The notes under the pieces were generated by a model, which was not told the origin of the DNA, did not search any database, and saw only the letters and a list, made by a program, of their open reading frames with translations. Shown piece after piece: positions 45,641-54,638 of a stretch of 64,000 bases of DNA. A program made the position numbers and the translations under genes. Each line of letters begins with the position of its first letter. Position 1 is the first letter of the stretch. Source of the DNA: Kocuria sp. (GTDB lineage: Bacteria > Actinomycetota > Actinomycetes > Actinomycetales > Micrococcaceae); contig NZ_JAUMTZ010000003.1 of NCBI RefSeq assembly GCF_030530945.1, positions 1 through 64,000 of the forward strand, read 5' to 3'.

Positions 45641-46045
45641 ATGGCCCAGAAGACTCGCGCCACGGCCGCTCGCAAGCCGCGCCGCAAGGTGAACAAGAAT
45701 GTGACCCAAGGTCAGGCTCACATCAAGTCCACGTTCAACAACACCATCGTTTCCATCACCGACCCCTCGGGTGCGGTCCTGTCGTGGGCCTCGGCCGGCG
45801 GCATGGGCTTCAAGGGCTCGCGCAAGTCCACCCCGTTCGCCGCGCAGCAGGCCGCCGAGGCCGCCGCGAAGGGTGCTCAGGAGCACGGCATGCGCAAGGT
45901 GGATGTGTTCGTCAAGGGACCGGGCTCGGGACGCGAGACCGCGATCCGCGCCCTGCAGGCGACCGGTCTGGAGGTCGGCTCCATCCAGGACGTCACCCCG
46001 TCCGCGCACAACGGCTGCCGTCCCCCCAAGCGCCGCCGCGTCTGA
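45641..46045 (+). CDS. rpsK: 30S ribosomal protein uS11
   Basis: uS11 lies on the platform near the E-site codon. The 134-residue product contains [18 protein letters not shown] and the C-terminal [24 protein letters not shown] precedes the ATG. rpsD, often next, is missing; rpoA follows after 147 bp. Confidence 0.98.
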   Translation: MAQKTRATAARKPRRKVNKNVTQGQAHIKSTFNNTIVSITDPSGAVLSWASAGGMGFKGSRKSTPFAAQQAAEAAAKGAQEHGMRKVDVFVKGPGSGRETAIRALQATGLEVGSIQDVTPSAHNGCRPPKRRRV

Positions 46046-46192
46046 TCCGTGTCACGCGGTCGTCCGGACCCACGGTCCCGGACGGCCGCGTCTCGACGCG
46101 GTGTCCTCGCCTGCTCACCGCGGCATCCACCCATCTTGTTTTCCACCACCTGCGTGCGTCATATGGCGGAGGCACGCTGAAAGGAAACATCA

Positions 46193-47212
46193 GTGCTGAT
46201 TGCACAGCGTCCCACCCTCACGGAAGAGGCTGTGGCCGAGAACCGCTCCCGGTTCGTGATCGAACCGCTGGAGCCGGGCTTCGGCTACACCCTCGGCAAC
46301 TCCCTGCGCCGCACGCTCCTGTCCTCCATTCCCGGTGCCTCCGTGACCAGCATTCGCATCGACGGCGTGCTGCACGAGTTCTCCACCGTGGAGGGTGTCA
46401 AGGAGGACGTCACCGAGCTCATCCTGAACATCAAGCAGCTCTCGCTGTCCTCCGAGGAGGACGAGCCGGTCACCGCCTGGCTGCGAAAGCAGGGCCCGGG
46501 TGAGGTCACCGCGGCGGACATCTCGGCTCCGGCGGGTGTGGAGGTCCACAACCCCGAGCTGCACATCGCGACCCTCAACTCGAAGGGCCAGCTGGAGATC
46601 GAGCTGACCATCGAGCGCGGCCGCGGCTACGTCTCGGCGTCGCAGAACAAGTCCGGTGACGCCGAGGTCGGTCGGATCCCCGTGGACTCCATCTACTCGC
46701 CCGTGCTCAAGGTGACCTTCCGCGTGGAGGCCACCCGTGTCGAGCAGCGCACGGACTTCGACAAGCTCATCCTCGACGTGGAGACCAAGGAGGCCATCTC
46801 CCCGCGTGACGCGGTGGCCTCTGCGGGCACCACGCTGGTGGAGCTTTTCGGTCTGGCGCGCGAGCTGAACTCCGCGGCCGAGGGCATCGAGATCGGGCCG
46901 TCCCCCACGGACGCGGCTGCCGCCGCGGACATGGCGTTGCCCATCGAGGACCTGGAGCTGTCCGTCCGCTCGTACAACTGCCTCAAGCGCGAGGGCATCC
47001 ACAGCGTGGGTGAGCTCGTGGGCCGTTCCGAGGCGGACCTCATGGACATCCGCAACTTCGGTGCCAAGTCGATCGACGAGGTCAAGGACAAGCTCGGTGA
47101 GCTCGGTCTGGCCCTGAAGGACTCCCCTCCGGGCTACGACCTCGCCGCCCACGCGGCGTCCCTCGAGGACGAGGACGACAACAACAACCCGTTCGACGTC
47201 GACCTCGACTGA
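46193..47212 (+). CDS. rpoA: DNA-directed RNA polymerase subunit alpha
   Basis: Alpha dimerises to start core assembly, and its C-terminal domain binds UP elements and activators. The 339-residue protein has [20 protein letters not shown] in the dimerisation domain. The C-terminal helix-hairpin-helix region carries [20 protein letters not shown], ending in an acidic tail. It starts at a GTG with AAAGGAAA upstream. Confidence 0.98.
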   Translation: MLIAQRPTLTEEAVAENRSRFVIEPLEPGFGYTLGNSLRRTLLSSIPGASVTSIRIDGVLHEFSTVEGVKEDVTELILNIKQLSLSSEEDEPVTAWLRKQGPGEVTAADISAPAGVEVHNPELHIATLNSKGQLEIELTIERGRGYVSASQNKSGDAEVGRIPVDSIYSPVLKVTFRVEATRVEQRTDFDKLILDVETKEAISPRDAVASAGTTLVELFGLARELNSAAEGIEIGPSPTDAAAAADMALPIEDLELSVRSYNCLKREGIHSVGELVGRSEADLMDIRNFGAKSIDEVKDKLGELGLALKDSPPGYDLAAHAASLEDEDDNNNPFDVDLD

Positions 47213-47283
47213 CGCCCACACCACTTCCCGTGCCCCGCGGCGGCTGAGCCGGCCGCGCGGGCCCGACCACCAGGAGATCTACT

Positions 47284-48048
47284 ATGCCTACCCCTACCAA
47301 GGGACCCCGTCTCGGCGCCGGGCCGACCCACGAGCGCATGATCCTCTCGAACATGTCCCAGCAGCTGTTCGAGCACAAGCGCATCACCACCACTGTGACC
47401 AAGGCCAAGCGCCTGCGTCCCGTGGCCGAGCGCCTGATCACCTTCGCCAAGCGCGGTGACCTGGCCTCCCGCCGTCGCGTCATGCGTCAGCTGACCGACA
47501 AGTCCGTGGTGCACGAGCTGTTCACCAGCATCGCCTCCGCCATGGAGGGCCGCGAGGGCGGCTACACCCGCATCACCAAGATCGGCAACCGCAAGGGCGA
47601 CAACGCCCCCATGGCCGTGATCGAGCTGGTCATGGAGCCCGTGGCCAAGCGCGAGACCGTCGCCGAGGCCGAGCGGGCCACCGCCAAGGCCGCCCCGGCC
47701 CCGGCTGCTCCGGTGGACACCCCCGCTGGCTCCTCGACCGCGGACGTCAAGGCCGAGGAGATCCCCGCCGAGGAGCAGGCTCCGGCCGTGGGCTCCGAGG
47801 AGGCCGCCGAGGTCGCCGCCGAGAACAAGGACGCCGAGTTCCCGGGCTCGCACGCCCCGCTCGAGTCCGGTGAGGCCCCCGAGGGCTTCGCCGTCAAGGG
47901 CAACCGCAACTCCATGAAGTACCACGTGCCCGGTTCGCGCTGGTACTCCGGGACCACCGCGGAGATCTGGTTCGACTCCCCGGCCAACGCCGAGGCGGCT
48001 GGCTTCCAGCCCGCCGGCGGCGCGGCCGCCCAGAAGATCTCCGAGTAG
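47284..48048 (+). CDS. rplQ: 50S ribosomal protein bL17 fused to a small extra domain
   Basis: bL17 lies near the exit tunnel. Residues 1-119 are a complete bL17 (start [19 protein letters not shown], end VIELVMEPV). The chain then continues to 254 residues, about twice the family length. Residues 120-200 are an Ala/Glu/Pro-rich linker. Residues 201-246 look like a folded module, with [20 protein letters not shown] then [20 protein letters not shown]. This pattern (KGN, YH-P, WY, WF, AEAAGF) resembles short C-terminal modules I recall from other actinobacterial proteins; its role is unknown. One uninterrupted frame and the terminator just after it argue against an error. It is the last gene of the alpha operon. 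Confidence 0.93.
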   Translation: MPTPTKGPRLGAGPTHERMILSNMSQQLFEHKRITTTVTKAKRLRPVAERLITFAKRGDLASRRRVMRQLTDKSVVHELFTSIASAMEGREGGYTRITKIGNRKGDNAPMAVIELVMEPVAKRETVAEAERATAKAAPAPAAPVDTPAGSSTADVKAEEIPAEEQAPAVGSEEAAEVAAENKDAEFPGSHAPLESGEAPEGFAVKGNRNSMKYHVPGSRWYSGTTAEIWFDSPANAEAAGFQPAGGAAAQKISE

Positions 48049-48080
48049 TCGAGAAGTTCCCCGGTCGCGCACGCACCGGT

Positions 48081-48117
48081 GACGACGCCGCCGCAGGACG
48101 CCTGCGGCGGCGTCGTC
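48081..48117 (+). terminator. Terminator of the alpha operon
   Basis: A perfect 17-bp stem (48081-48097 with 48101-48117) with a 3-nt loop, 32 bp after rplQ. There is no T-run. Confidence 0.75.
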
Positions 48118-48163
48118 GTGTCCGGGCACGGCCCCGGGGATGAGCGGGGGAGAGGAGCACGAG

Positions 48164-49153
48164 GTGCTGGACGAGACCACACGGCTGCGGATCGAGCTGG
48201 CCTACGACGGCGCGCCCTTCAGGGGATGGGCGCGCCAGCCTGGGCTTCCCAGTGTGCAGGCCGCGCTCGAGGACGCCCTCGAGCTGGTCGTCCGCGCGCC
48301 GTGCCGCACGGTGGTTGCCGGGCGCACGGACACCGGGGTGCACGCGCGGAACCAGACCGTGCACGTGGACGTGCCGGTGACCCGTTGGCGCGAGCTGAGC
48401 GCCCCGCGCGGAGGCGGGGAATCGGGGCCCGCCCGTTCCGCCACCCCCGCGGGCCGGGGTGGGGCTGCGGACGGCTCGCCGGGTGCGGGGAGCGGCGTGG
48501 GAGGCCTCGCCGCCGGCTCCGTCCCCGCGATCACCCGTCGGCTCAACGGGGCACTGGCCCGCGTGCTGGGGAGGGAACGGGAGGCCCACGGCTGGGAACC
48601 GGCCGTGGGAGCGGTGGTCGTGCACGACGTCGCCGTGGCCCCGGCAGGCTTCGACGCGCGCTTCTCCGCGCTGTCCCGCGGGTACCTGTACCGCGTGGCG
48701 GACACCGTCACCGGCCACGACCCCCTCACACGCACGTGGGCGTGGTGGCTGAACTCCGAGCTGGACGTGGCCGCGATGGACCGGGCGGTGCACGAGCTGC
48801 TGGGGCTGCACGACTTCCTGAGCTTCTGCAAGCCCCGGGAGGGTGCGACCACGGTGCGGGAGCTGCAGGGCGCGGGCGTGGAGCGCGACGCCGCAGGGAC
48901 GGTCCTCGTGCGCCTCACCGCGGACGCCTTCTGCCACCACATGGTCCGCTCGGTGGTGGGGGCCGTGGCCCGCGTGGGGGAAGGACGCCGGGACGCCTCG
49001 TGGCCGGGGGAACGGCTGCGGGCCGCGAACCGGGATGCCTCCGTGCCCATGGCACCCGCCCACGGTCTCGTGCTGGAGGCCGTGAACTACCCGTCACCGG
49101 AGCGGCTGGCGGAGCGGGCGCTGCTCACGAGGGCCCGGCGAGACGCTTCCTGA
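48164..49153 (+). CDS. truA: tRNA pseudouridine(38-40) synthase TruA
   Basis: TruA makes pseudouridine at positions 38-40 of the tRNA anticodon arm. The 329-residue protein has the [18 protein letters not shown] start and the catalytic Asp56 in [11 protein letters not shown] Gly/Ser/Ala/Pro-rich insert lies at about residues 81-119 in a surface-loop position, and the C-terminal half carries [11 protein letters not shown] and MVRSVVG. The GTG at 48164 is preferred because AGAGGAG lies 6 nt upstream; an ATG at 48140 would add 8 residues. Confidence 0.93.
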   Translation: MLDETTRLRIELAYDGAPFRGWARQPGLPSVQAALEDALELVVRAPCRTVVAGRTDTGVHARNQTVHVDVPVTRWRELSAPRGGGESGPARSATPAGRGGAADGSPGAGSGVGGLAAGSVPAITRRLNGALARVLGREREAHGWEPAVGAVVVHDVAVAPAGFDARFSALSRGYLYRVADTVTGHDPLTRTWAWWLNSELDVAAMDRAVHELLGLHDFLSFCKPREGATTVRELQGAGVERDAAGTVLVRLTADAFCHHMVRSVVGAVARVGEGRRDASWPGERLRAANRDASVPMAPAHGLVLEAVNYPSPERLAERALLTRARRDAS

Positions 49154-49401
49154 CGCCGGTTCCGCATCCGCGAAGTGGCGGGGTGAACGGGGATCCGGTA
49201 TCATGGAATGCTGTTGTGCGTGTTCTGCCCCGGTTCACGTGTACCCGCCTCGGTCGCTCATGTTGCAGAGCGCACGGCCGAGCGGTGCACCGGGTTGCGG
49301 ACGCACGGATGCCGCCCGGATCTCACCCGGGCCCCGAAGCACAGCGGAACAGATCGACACGAGTAATCGTGTCTTCACCAGACAAACGAAGGCAGATCAA
49401 C
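49154..49401 (+). promoter_or_regulatory. Leader and possible promoter region for rplM-rpsI
   Basis: TATCAT at 49199-49204 is a good -10. The -35 at 17 nt, TGGCGG, is poor. The remaining 190 nt before rplM carry no gene and no clear hairpin. Confidence 0.35.
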
Positions 49402-49845
49402 GTGCGTACGTACACTCCGAAGCCCGGTGACGTCCAGCGTCAGTGGCACGTCATCGATGCCACCGACGTCGTCCTGGGTCGTCTTGCCAGCCAGACCGCA
49501 ACGCTGCTGCGCGGGAAGCACAAGCCGACCTTCGCGCCCCACGTGGACACCGGCGACTTCGTCATCATCATCAACGCGGACAAGGTGGCCCTCACCGGCG
49601 CCAAGCTGCAGAAGAAGCGCGCCTACCGCCACTCCGGCTACCCGGGCGGTCTGAAGTCCACCAGCTACGAAGAGCTGCTGGCCAAGAACCCCACCCGCGC
49701 CGTGGAGAAGGCCGTCAAGGGCATGCTCCCCAAGAACAAGCTGGCGGCTCAGCAGCTGACCAAGCTGAAGGTTTACGCGGGCGCCGAGCACCCGCACCAG
49801 GCCCAGCAGCCCAAGCCCTACGAATTCACGCAGGTCGCCCAGTAA
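49402..49845 (+). CDS. rplM: 50S ribosomal protein uL13
   Basis: uL13 is an early-assembly protein of the 50S. The 147-residue product contains [37 protein letters not shown] and [18 protein letters not shown], and has the actinobacterial length. GTG 49402 gives the usual RTYTPKPGD start; AAGG lies about 9 nt upstream. Confidence 0.97.
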   Translation: MRTYTPKPGDVQRQWHVIDATDVVLGRLASQTATLLRGKHKPTFAPHVDTGDFVIIINADKVALTGAKLQKKRAYRHSGYPGGLKSTSYEELLAKNPTRAVEKAVKGMLPKNKLAAQQLTKLKVYAGAEHPHQAQQPKPYEFTQVAQ

Positions 49846-49878
49846 TTCGGGCCAACGAAGAACACTTAAAGGAGAATC

Positions 49879-50382
49879 GTGGCTCAGAACACTGAAGAGC
49901 AGATGACCGAGGACGTGGAGCTGACCAGCTACACCTCCGAATCCACCGACTCCGCCGTCGGCGGCGCCGCACTGTCCGAGCGCCCCGCTCTGACCGTTCC
50001 CGGTCAGGCCGTGGGCCGCCGCAAGCAGGCCATCGCCCGCGTGCGCCTCGTGCCCGGCTCCGGGAAGTGGACCGTCAACGGCCGCACCCTGGAGGAGTAC
50101 TTCCCCAACAAGCTGCACCAGCAGGAGGTCAACGACCCCTTCACGCTGCTGGAGCTGCAGGGCGGCTACGACGTGATCGCCCGCATCAGCGGCGGCGGCC
50201 CCTCCGGCCAGGCCGGTGCCCTCCGCCTGGGTGTGGCCCGTGCGCTGAACGAGATCGACGCCGAGCACAACCGTCCGGCTCTGAAGAAGGCTGGCTTCCT
50301 GACCCGTGACGCCCGCGTCATCGAGCGCAAGAAGGCCGGTCTGAAGAAGGCCCGCAAGGCCCCGCAGTACTCCAAGCGCTGA
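49879..50382 (+). CDS. rpsI: 30S ribosomal protein uS9
   Basis: uS9 has a long C-terminal tail that touches P-site tRNA. The 167-residue protein has a core from about residue 45 ([16 protein letters not shown]), the [19 protein letters not shown] signature and the final [12 protein letters not shown]. The first 40 residues are an acidic, Thr/Ser-rich extension common in actinobacteria. It starts at a GTG with AAAGGAGAAT upstream. Confidence 0.97.
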   Translation: MAQNTEEQMTEDVELTSYTSESTDSAVGGAALSERPALTVPGQAVGRRKQAIARVRLVPGSGKWTVNGRTLEEYFPNKLHQQEVNDPFTLLELQGGYDVIARISGGGPSGQAGALRLGVARALNEIDAEHNRPALKKAGFLTRDARVIERKKAGLKKARKAPQYSKR

Positions 50383-50416
50383 TCGCCGACGCTCCGGTTC
50401 CCACCGGGCGTTCCCC

Positions 50417-50460
50417 GCAGGGCCCCGTTTTCCGGTTTCGACCGGAAAACGGGGCCCTGC
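50417..50460 (+). terminator. Terminator after rpsI
   Basis: A perfect 20-bp stem (50417-50436 with 50441-50460) closed by a TTCG tetraloop, 34 bp after the stop. Confidence 0.85.
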
Positions 50461-50562
50461 GCCGTAGTCCTCGGTGTTGCGCGGGCGAACGGGTCGTGAC
50501 GCGCGCGTAAAGTGTGAGGCGGAGCACCGTCGCTCCCACCGCACCGTCACGAGAGGGCCCGC

Positions 50563-51615
50563 ATGAGCAAGCAACCGGACCACCAGCAGGAGAAGGCCGC
50601 CACGGAGAAGGCCGGAGGCAAGGTCGCCGAGGCCGCCCGCGTCGGTGCCGCCCAGAAGACCGCGCCCACGGAGGTGCTGCCCACGGGGCCGCACCGGGCC
50701 TCGGTGGTGCAGGACTACGCCGCGGAGCTGGACGAGCTCTCCGAGCTGGACAGGAAGCTGCACGGGCAGGCGGACGCGGAGTCGTCCAAGGCGTGGAAGA
50801 TCGGCTACCCCTACGACCAGAAGCTCTCCCGCAAGGAGTACGAGCACACGAAGCGGGCTCTGCAGATCGAGCTGCTGAAGCTGCAGCTGTGGATCAAGGA
50901 GACCGGGCAGAAGCTGCTCATCATCTTCGAGGGCCGCGACGCCGCGGGCAAGGGTGGAGCCATCAAGCGCTTCACCGAGCACCTGAACCCCCGCGGCGCG
51001 CGGGTGGTGGCGCTGGAGAAGCCCACCAGCATCGAGGAGACGCAGTGGTACTTCCAGCGCTACGTGGCGCACCTGCCCTCCGGCGGGGAGATCGTCCTCA
51101 TGGACCGCTCGTGGTACAACCGCGCCGGGGTGGAGCGCGTCATGGGCTACTGCACCTCGCAGGAGTACTACGAGTTCATGCGCCAGGCGCCCGAGTTCGA
51201 GCGCATGCTGGTCAACTCCGGCACCCACCTGATCAAGTTCTGGTTCTCCGTGACCCGCGCAGAGCAGCTCGCGCGGTTCCAGTCCCGCCGCACGGACCCC
51301 GTGCGGCAGTGGAAGCTGTCTCCCACCGACGTGGCGTCCCTGGACAAGTGGGACGACTACACGGAGGCCAAGGAGGCCATGTTCTTCTACACGGACACGG
51401 GGGACGCTCCTTGGACGGTGATCAAGTCCAACGACAAGAAGCGGGCACGGCTGGAGGCCATGCGCTACGTGCTCGCGCAGTTCGACTACCCGGACAAGGA
51501 CCACGAGCTCGTGGGCACCGTGGACTCCAAGATCGTGGGCGGAGCCACGGACTTCACCGACGACAACGGCTCCAACCCCGACGGGTTCCCGGTGGTGCGT
51601 CCGGGGAAGGACTGA
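50563..51615 (+). CDS. ppk2: Polyphosphate kinase 2
   Basis: PPK2 enzymes move phosphate between polyphosphate and nucleotides. The 350-residue protein has the Walker A GRDAAGKGG (124-132), the lid start and the Walker B-type DRSWYNRAG (181-189). The one-domain layout with an N-terminal extension (about residues 1-75, rich in Lys/Glu/Ala) suggests a class I enzyme that phosphorylates nucleoside diphosphates. The direction used in vivo cannot be told. GAGAGG lies before the ATG. It stands between rpsI and glmM. Confidence 0.93.
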   Translation: MSKQPDHQQEKAATEKAGGKVAEAARVGAAQKTAPTEVLPTGPHRASVVQDYAAELDELSELDRKLHGQADAESSKAWKIGYPYDQKLSRKEYEHTKRALQIELLKLQLWIKETGQKLLIIFEGRDAAGKGGAIKRFTEHLNPRGARVVALEKPTSIEETQWYFQRYVAHLPSGGEIVLMDRSWYNRAGVERVMGYCTSQEYYEFMRQAPEFERMLVNSGTHLIKFWFSVTRAEQLARFQSRRTDPVRQWKLSPTDVASLDKWDDYTEAKEAMFFYTDTGDAPWTVIKSNDKKRARLEAMRYVLAQFDYPDKDHELVGTVDSKIVGGATDFTDDNGSNPDGFPVVRPGKD

Positions 51616-51649
51616 TCCGGATGCGCGGCGGTTGCCCGGTCGATGGTCG

Positions 51650-51655
51650 TAGGAT
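51650..51655 (+). promoter_or_regulatory. -10 box near the glmM start
   Basis: TAGGAT is followed by 8 nt and then the glmM ATG, so RNA could start at the start codon. Part of the box (AGGA) could instead act as a weak ribosome-binding site. Confidence 0.4.
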
Positions 51656-51663
51656 GATCTGCG

Positions 51664-53019
51664 ATGTCTAGAATCTTTGGAACGGACGGCGTGCGCGGTC
51701 TCGCGAACGGCCTCCTCACAGCTGAACTCGCCATGGAACTGTCGCAGGCCGCGGCCATCGTCCTGGGTCACCGCCACGCCGGAGAAGGGAAGCGCCCCAC
51801 GGCCGTGGTGGCCCGTGACGGCCGCGCGAGCGGTGAGTTCCTGGGCGCGGCGGTCACCGCCGGGCTCGCCAGCTCCGGCGTGGACGTGTACGACGCCGGG
51901 GTGCTGCCCACCCCTGCCGCGGCCTACCTGGTGGGGGACATCGACGCCGACTTCGGTGTGATGATCTCCGCGTCCCACAACCCCGCCCCGGACAACGGGA
52001 TCAAGTTCCTGGCACACGGGGGCAAGAAGCTGCCGGATGCCGTGGAGGACACCATCCAGCAGGTCTACGAGGCGCGCGACTTCGTGCGCCCCACCGGCGC
52101 GGACGTGGGTCGCGTGACCCGGCTCTCCGACGCCGAGGACCGGTACATCCTCCACCTGGTGGGGGCCATCCCGCACCGCCTGGACGGACTGTCCATCGTG
52201 CTGGACTGCGCCCACGGCGCGGCCTCCGGCACCTCCCCGGACGCCTTCCGGGACGCCGGGGCCACCGTCCACGTGATCGGTGCGGAGCCGGACGGGCTGA
52301 ACATCAACGACGGCGTGGGCTCCACCCACCTGGGTCCGCTGAAGCAGGCCGTCCGCGAGTTCGGTGCGGACATGGGGATCGCCCACGACGGCGACGCCGA
52401 CCGCTGCCTCGCGGTGGACCACACCGGCACGGAGGTGGACGGGGACCAGATCATGTGCATCCTGGCGCTGGCCATGAAGGATGCCGGAGCCCTGAACAGC
52501 AACACCCTGGTGGCCACCGTGATGAGCAACCTGGGACTGCAGCTGGCCCTGGAGGACGCGGGCATCGAGCTGGTGCGCACCTCCGTGGGGGACCGGTACG
52601 TGCTGGAGTCCATGGTGGCCAACGGCTACAACCTGGGCGGTGAGCAGTCGGGCCACGTGATCATGGCGGACTTCGCCACCACCGGCGACGGCCTGCTGAC
52701 CGGGCTGATGCTCGCCTCGCGCGTGGCCCAGACCGGGATGCCGCTCCAGGAGCTGGCCACGGCCATGACCCGCATGCCGCAGGTGATGATCAACGTGAAG
52801 AATGTGGACCGGGCCGCCGCGGGCAGCAACCCCGCCGTGCAGGATGCAGTGGCCCGCACCGAGGAGCGGCTGGGGGAGACTGGACGCGTGCTGCTGCGGC
52901 CCTCCGGCACTGAGCCCGTGGTGCGCGTGATGGTGGAGGCGGCCACCCACGAGGACGCCCAGCACGAGGCCGAGGCCCTGGTGGCGGTGGTGCAGGAGAA
53001 CCTGAGCCTGCAGGGCTGA
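51664..53019 (+). CDS. glmM: Phosphoglucosamine mutase
   Basis: GlmM converts glucosamine-6-phosphate to glucosamine-1-phosphate for UDP-GlcNAc and cell-wall synthesis. The 451-residue protein has the phosphoserine site [12 protein letters not shown] (Ser104), the metal loop DGDADR and the sugar-binding GEQSGHVI; the C-terminal [12 protein letters not shown] phosphate site is present. Its substrate comes from GlmS, encoded 1.6 kb downstream. A shared bidirectional terminator separates it from mscL. Confidence 0.97.
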   Translation: MSRIFGTDGVRGLANGLLTAELAMELSQAAAIVLGHRHAGEGKRPTAVVARDGRASGEFLGAAVTAGLASSGVDVYDAGVLPTPAAAYLVGDIDADFGVMISASHNPAPDNGIKFLAHGGKKLPDAVEDTIQQVYEARDFVRPTGADVGRVTRLSDAEDRYILHLVGAIPHRLDGLSIVLDCAHGAASGTSPDAFRDAGATVHVIGAEPDGLNINDGVGSTHLGPLKQAVREFGADMGIAHDGDADRCLAVDHTGTEVDGDQIMCILALAMKDAGALNSNTLVATVMSNLGLQLALEDAGIELVRTSVGDRYVLESMVANGYNLGGEQSGHVIMADFATTGDGLLTGLMLASRVAQTGMPLQELATAMTRMPQVMINVKNVDRAAAGSNPAVQDAVARTEERLGETGRVLLRPSGTEPVVRVMVEAATHEDAQHEAEALVAVVQENLSLQG

Positions 53020-53034
53020 GCGCACCCTTCCATG

Positions 53035-53074
53035 AACGAGGGCCCCGCATCCGGAAGGATGCGGGGCCCTCGTT
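53035..53074. terminator. Bidirectional terminator between glmM and mscL
   Basis: A perfect 18-bp stem (53035-53052 with 53057-53074), loop GGAA, starts 15 bp after glmM and lies 24 bp beyond the mscL stop on the other strand. The A/T ends let it work in both directions. Confidence 0.8.
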
Positions 53075-53097
53075 GCGTGACGGGGTGGACGGGTGGG

Positions 53098-53532
53098 TCA
53101 GGCGGTGGGGCCGGAGTGCCGGCCCTCGGCCGGGGTGGTGGTGCCCCGGTCGATGAGGGCGTCGCGGATCTCGGTGAGCAGCACCGTCTGGGGGTCGGCG
53201 GGCTCCTCGGTGGGAGTGATGCCCATGCGCCGGTTGCGCCGCTCGATCATCTTGTTCATGGGCAGCACGATGCAGAAGTAAACGGCCGCGGCGATGAGCA
53301 GGAAGTTCACGACTGCGGTGAGCAGCACACCGAACTTGAGATCGTTGCCGCGCAGGGAGACCACGGCGAAGGTGTCGAAGTTGGGAGATCCCACGACGGC
53401 GGAGATGGCGGGCATGAGCACGTTCTCCACGAGGGCGTTGACGATCTTGGAGAAGGCGGCGCCGATGATGACGGCAACGGCCAGGTCCATCACGTTGCCC
53501 TTCATGATGAATTCCTTGAAACCACTGAGCAT
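53098..53532 (-). CDS. mscL: Large-conductance mechanosensitive channel MscL
   Basis: MscL is a membrane channel that opens under osmotic downshock. The 144-residue protein starts MLSGFKEFIMKGNVMDLAVA, the conserved N-terminal helix and first membrane segment. It has a second segment (VLLTAVVNFLLIAAAVYF) and a C-terminal cytoplasmic helix with PTEEPADPQTVLLTEIRDALI. The ATG at 53532 lies 7 nt after a TACTGT box and has no Shine-Dalgarno sequence. It is convergent with glmM. Confidence 0.96.
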   Translation of the reverse strand: MLSGFKEFIMKGNVMDLAVAVIIGAAFSKIVNALVENVLMPAISAVVGSPNFDTFAVVSLRGNDLKFGVLLTAVVNFLLIAAAVYFCIVLPMNKMIERRNRRMGITPTEEPADPQTVLLTEIRDALIDRGTTTPAEGRHSGPTA

Positions 53533-53539
53533 GACGTCC

Positions 53540-53545
53540 ACAGTA
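53540..53545 (-). promoter_or_regulatory. -10 box for a leaderless mscL transcript
   Basis: TACTGT on the minus strand, 7 nt, then ATG. No -35 or ribosome-binding site is seen. Confidence 0.6.
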
Positions 53546-53608
53546 CGGGGCGTGTGCATGGAAGGCGTGCCGAAGCGCCCACACGGGGGTCGTGTCGCCG
53601 CCGGCGGG

Positions 53609-54565
53609 TCAGTTCTTGCGCAGCAGCACGCGGCGGATCTTGTGGTCGTGGTCCTTGGAGAGGATGAGACGGGCGCGGCCGCGGGTGGGGCGGACGTTCT
53701 GCACCAGGTTGGGCTCGTTGATCCTGCGCCAGATGTCGGTGGCCAGCTCCCGCGCCTCGGCGTCCGTGAGGCCCGCGTAGCGGTGGAAGTAGGACTCCGG
53801 GTCGGAGAACGCGGAGGAGCGCAGGGCCTGGAAACGCTCCACGTACCAGCGCTCGATGTCCTGGGTGCGGGCGTCCACGTAGATGGTGAAGTCGAAGAAG
53901 TCGCTCAGGGCCAGTGCAGCGGGCCTGCCGCTCTCCAGCTTGGCCGGTGCCAGGACGTTGAGCCCCTCCACGATCACCACGTCCGGGCGGGTCACCACCA
54001 CCTCCTCGTCCGGGAGGATGTCGTAGGTGACGTGGGAGTACCTGGGGGCGCGGACCTCGGCGGCCCCGGACTTGATCTCCGAGACGAAGCGCAGCAGCGC
54101 CCGGCGGTCGTAGGACTCGGGGAAGCCCTTGCGGTCCATGAGCCCGCGCCGTCGCAGCTCGGCGTTGGGGTACAGGAACCCGTCCGTGGTCACGAGCTGC
54201 ACGTTGGGGGTGGAGGGCCACCGGGCGAGCATCTCCCGCAGCAGGCGGGCCGTGGTGGACTTGCCCGCGGCCACGGACCCGGCGATCCCGATCACGAAGG
54301 GGGTGCGCGCGTGGTGCTCGCCCAGGAACGAGTTGGTGGCGGCGTTGAGCTGCGTGGAGGACGTGTCGTAGAGGGTGAGCAGCCGAGAGAGGGGGAGGTA
54401 GACCTCGCGCACCTCGTCCACGTCCAGGCGGTCGCCGAGACCGCGCAGGTTCTCGATCTCCTGCGCGGTGAGCGGGACGTCGATCTCGTGCGAGAGCCGG
54501 GACCAGGTCTGGCGGTCCAGCTCCACGAACGGCGTGGCGCGGTGGGTGAGGGGCTGTGTGCTCAT
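53609..54565 (-). CDS. coaA: Type I pantothenate kinase
   Basis: CoaA phosphorylates pantothenate, the first step of coenzyme A synthesis. The 318-residue protein has the P-loop GSVAAGKST (96-104), the TTDGFLYPN loop, KGFPESYD and VIVEGLNVL. The ATG at 54565 follows a TACACT box by 9 nt, with no Shine-Dalgarno sequence. It is divergent from glmS across 73 bp. Coenzyme A also feeds AcpS, encoded 2.3 kb away. Confidence 0.96.
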   Translation of the reverse strand: MSTQPLTHRATPFVELDRQTWSRLSHEIDVPLTAQEIENLRGLGDRLDVDEVREVYLPLSRLLTLYDTSSTQLNAATNSFLGEHHARTPFVIGIAGSVAAGKSTTARLLREMLARWPSTPNVQLVTTDGFLYPNAELRRRGLMDRKGFPESYDRRALLRFVSEIKSGAAEVRAPRYSHVTYDILPDEEVVVTRPDVVIVEGLNVLAPAKLESGRPAALALSDFFDFTIYVDARTQDIERWYVERFQALRSSAFSDPESYFHRYAGLTDAEARELATDIWRRINEPNLVQNVRPTRGRARLILSKDHDHKIRRVLLRKN

Positions 54566-54574
54566 GCTCGGACC

Positions 54575-54580
54575 AGTGTA
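54575..54580 (-). promoter_or_regulatory. -10 box near the coaA start
   Basis: TACACT on the minus strand lies 9 nt before the coaA ATG. A transcript would have a leader of only about 2-3 nt. Confidence 0.5.
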
Positions 54581-54625
54581 GGCCCGGGGCGCGGACGCGG
54601 AGGTCAGTCGGTGACCCGTTTCCGG

Positions 54626-54631
54626 TACAGT
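54626..54631 (+). promoter_or_regulatory. -10 box for a leaderless glmS transcript
   Basis: TACAGT is followed by 7 nt and the glmS ATG. No ribosome-binding site is present. No glmS ribozyme fits, because there is no leader. Confidence 0.6.
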
Positions 54632-54638
54632 GCTTTGC

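Noticed and set aside
47284..48048. bL17 extension as a read-through or frameshift artefact
   Set aside because: The frame is continuous, the tail has a folded-looking end and the terminator starts 32 bp after its stop, which argues for a real long protein.
49375..53025. An open frame of about 1200 codons on the minus strand, opposite rplM, rpsI, ppk2 and glmM
   Set aside because: Same explanation: antisense of conserved genes in high-GC DNA, with no start signal.
54566..54638. glmS ribozyme before glmS
   Set aside because: The gap is only 73 bp and shared with coaA, and the transcript probably begins at the ATG, so no ribozyme can fit.
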